Assembly (NCBI GenBank): GCA_964561105.1
Contig: CAZLOH010000008.1
Location: 1-64,000, forward strand
Origin: JADLHS01 sp964561105
Lineage (GTDB): Bacteria; Verrucomicrobiota; Verrucomicrobiia; Limisphaerales; JADLHS01
Direction of reading: 5' to 3'
Length of the DNA stretch: 64,000 bases
Part shown: positions 62,438 to 64,000 of the stretch, piece by piece
Layout: each line of letters opens with the position of its first letter
How positions within the stretch are numbered: the first letter of the stretch is position 1
Made by a program: the position numbers and the translations under genes
The notes under the pieces: generated by a model
What the model was told of the DNA's origin: nothing
Database searches by the model: none
What the model saw: the letters and a program-made list of their open reading frames with translations, nothing else

Positions 62438-62531
62438 GGCAACCAGCTTAAAAGAAGTGGCGGCAACACGCAAGCCTGTCAGATTTTCCATCCTGAGCAC
62501 GGACGCACCTGGTTTCGATCTTTGCTCAACC

Positions 62532-62671
62532 ACACCGTGGCTTCAGCCGGGGTTAAGATAGCGACAAAGAATCGCAGCCGTTTTAACGGCTTCAGTGCGC
62601 GCGGTCAAGCCGTTGAAACGGCTGATTGCATTCTTACGTCCGTTACCCACCGGGCTAAAGCCGCGGTGTTA
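62532..62671. repeat. Hairpin (MITE-like) element upstream of nuoA (about 140 bp)
   Basis: The left end ACACCGTGGCTTCAGCCGGG and right end CCGGGCTAAAGCCGCGGTGT form imperfect terminal inverted repeats. Inside, CAGCCGTTTTAACGGCTT and AAGCCGTTGAAACGGCTG are each self-complementary and pair with one another. No coding capacity. Confidence 0.82.
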
Positions 62672-62727
62672 ATGAGAGGCCTCGGAAACAAATCACGACA
62701 GGTGCTTCTGCCCTGATGGTTCGTCGC

Positions 62728-62940
62728 TCATCTGCGAAACAGCCACATCAGGAAGGACAACAACACGCTAAGCAAAAGGCAGGTGACGATGGGGAAATGG
62801 AAACTGACATTGGCGCGCTCAACGTGGATGTCGCCGGGCAACCGTCCGAACCAACCTTTGCCCAACCCGGCCCACAACAGCGCGCCGACAAAGGCGATCA
62901 CCAACCCGATGACCACGAGATACCGGCCCAAGTCATTCAT
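62728..62940 (-). CDS. DUF2905 small membrane protein
   Basis: A 70-residue protein with two helices (LGRYLVVIGLVIAFVGALLW and FPIVTCLLLSVLLSFLMW) around the conserved GWFGRLPGDIHVERANVSFHF segment. This is the DUF2905 pattern, a small inner-membrane protein of unknown function. Confidence 0.9.
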   Translation of the reverse strand: MNDLGRYLVVIGLVIAFVGALLWAGLGKGWFGRLPGDIHVERANVSFHFPIVTCLLLSVLLSFLMWLFRR

Positions 62941-63041
62941 GCGATCGCAAGCTACGCGCAGGTTTCCGGTGTTTCAAAACCTTATTGACGGTCGTCGCAC
63001 TCGGAGGCGGGCAGGCAGGCGGAAATTCTTGATACCGGGAG

Positions 63042-64000
63042 TCAATGACGCATCCGATAGAACGCGCTGGAACCACTCGGTGGTTGGTCGGCAATGAAGA
63101 ATTGCCCGGAAGCCGGAGCATTGGTGGATTGCACAGCTTCCCATATCGCCGACGACCCCAGGGTCGTGGTGCGCTCAATCAGATAGTTCGTGCCGGGAGC
63201 GCCCACGCAGGCGAGCTGAATCTGGCCGCTGGCAAGCGTGACCTGGGCAATGTATTCCAGGGGATCACCGAATCTAAAAATCGTGCCGGCGTCACTTGGG
63301 CCGCCTTGGTCCGTCGTCCCGTAGAGCGCGCCCTTCGGCCCCGAGGTTAGCCCTCCACGCGGATACGCGCCGGTGCTTGCGTCAAAGCTCGCCAGCACCG
63401 CGTAGCCGCTTCCGTCCTTGTTCAGTTGGAACAGCGTCCCCTGGCCGGAGGCCCCGCCGCGTTCGGTGGTCCCGTAAAGCGTGCCGTCGGCCGCTTCCAC
63501 CAAACTCCCGCACGGATGTCGGCCATCCCCGGCCACGCCCAGAAAGGCATGGAGCAGTTGAAATCCTGAGCCGTCCTTGTTGACGCGGTACACCACACCC
63601 GCGTCGTTGGTGGTGCCGCCGGAATACGTGGTACCGTAGAGCATCCCGTCATTCCCTTCGAGGAGTGGCGACATGGGGTTCGCGCCGGTCGTCAAACGAT
63701 TGTCGAAAGTTTTCACCAAAGTGTAGTTCGTGCCGTCCAAGTCTATCCGGAAGATGCAGCCGTTCGCTGCGTTGCTGTAGGTAGTGTTCAGGTAGCTGAC
63801 ATAGGTGGTGCCATACAGCCGGCCGTCACTGGCTTGCAGCAGTGGTTGCATGGGGTTGAGACCGCCGGGATCAAACTGGTGGAGGACGGTATAGTTCGAT
63901 CCATCGGGTGTGAGTCGGAACAAAATGCCACGAAAGCCGGTACCACCTTGGGCGGTGATGCCGTACAGGTATCCATTCGTGGCACGCGTAAGTGCGGCGG
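63042..64000 (-). CDS. GloVer-repeat (TIGR03803) secreted protein, 5' end beyond the window
   Basis: At least 319 codons without a stop to the window edge; the start is outside. Repeats of about 35-50 residues recur: P..PLLQASDGRLYGTTYV, PLLEGNDGMLYGTTYSGG, SLVEAADGTLYGTTERGG and GLTSGPKGALYGTTDQGG, each followed by an aromatic-containing strand. This is the tandem choice-of-anchor GloVer repeat. The last 70 residues form a separate module (NYLIERTTTLGSSAIWEAVQ... ending SSAFYRMRH) similar to the end of the TIGR03790 protein. It is probably cell-surface or secreted. Confidence 0.9.
   Translation of the reverse strand, partial: AALTRATNGYLYGITAQGGTGFRGILFRLTPDGSNYTVLHQFDPGGLNPMQPLLQASDGRLYGTTYVSYLNTTYSNAANGCIFRIDLDGTNYTLVKTFDNRLTTGANPMSPLLEGNDGMLYGTTYSGGTTNDAGVVYRVNKDGSGFQLLHAFLGVAGDGRHPCGSLVEAADGTLYGTTERGGASGQGTLFQLNKDGSGYAVLASFDASTGAYPRGGLTSGPKGALYGTTDQGGPSDAGTIFRFGDPLEYIAQVTLASGQIQLACVGAPGTNYLIERTTTLGSSAIWEAVQSTNAPASGQFFIADQPPSGSSAFYRMRH

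Overview
The window looks like a chromosomal segment of a Verrucomicrobiota bacterium, probably near the Pedosphaera/Limisphaera group; genus cannot be fixed from sequence alone. The case rests on lineage-typical families: a PVC-type membrane-bound dehydrogenase/HEAT/c-heme protein (56701-60042), a DUF4838 protein, a PmoA-like (DUF6807) lipoprotein beside a Tat-type Gfo/Idh/MocA oxidoreductase, an H-X9-DG pseudopilin, a TIGR03790 protein, a GloVer-repeat protein, and many intergenic palindromic repeats. Base composition is high GC, with one clearly AT-richer gene at 16070-17293. No tRNA, rRNA, CRISPR array, integrase, transposase or phage gene was found.

Layout. 1-6.4 kb: secreted proteins on the minus strand (subtilase with an STN-like N-terminus, TIGR03790 protein, tandem alpha/beta-hydrolase) plus a 52-aa membrane protein. 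6.5-11.6 kb: a minus-strand operon ilvE-mcsA-mcsB-clpC (arginine-phosphorylation protein quality control) closed by a strong terminator. 11.7-15.7 kb: purE, beta-carbonic anhydrase, an NADP-binding reductase, a HAD-Nudix fusion, folB and a CBS protein. 16-18.6 kb: an AT-richer secreted orphan and a pseudopilin. 18.7-28.6 kb: malQ, a NarL-type response regulator, Na+/H+ antiporter, thioredoxin-like protein, carA, an FHA membrane protein, hemB, a LysR regulator, cdd and a purine nucleoside phosphorylase.

28.9-33.8 kb is the most unusual part. moeB with a rhodanese tail is followed by two further, direct, partial copies of its own 3' end plus about 470 bp of downstream DNA. Between successive copies sit two unrelated toxin-antitoxin pairs (RHH/PIN and UPF0175/DUF3368). 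One copy lacks a hairpin element present in the other two, and one is a mosaic of the others, so the array has been reshaped by recombination.

33.8-49.9 kb: a conserved unknown, rhomboid protease, C39-like protease, cobA-hemD fusion, SGNH esterase, AEC permease, BatD/BatE pair, PmoA plus Gfo/Idh pair, DUF5069 and two alkaline-phosphatase-superfamily proteins. 50-64 kb: DUF4838, pheT, trpB2, the large PVC cytochrome, class I aldolase, a third TA pair (AF2212-like/MazF), nuoA without its usual partners, a DUF2905 protein and a GloVer protein cut by the window end.

The metabolic genes serve purine, pyrimidine, folate, tetrapyrrole, molybdopterin/sulfur and branched-chain amino acid metabolism and glycolysis. 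The secreted enzymes fit a heterotroph that uses polysaccharides. At least five families of dispersed intergenic repeats recur within the 64 kb.
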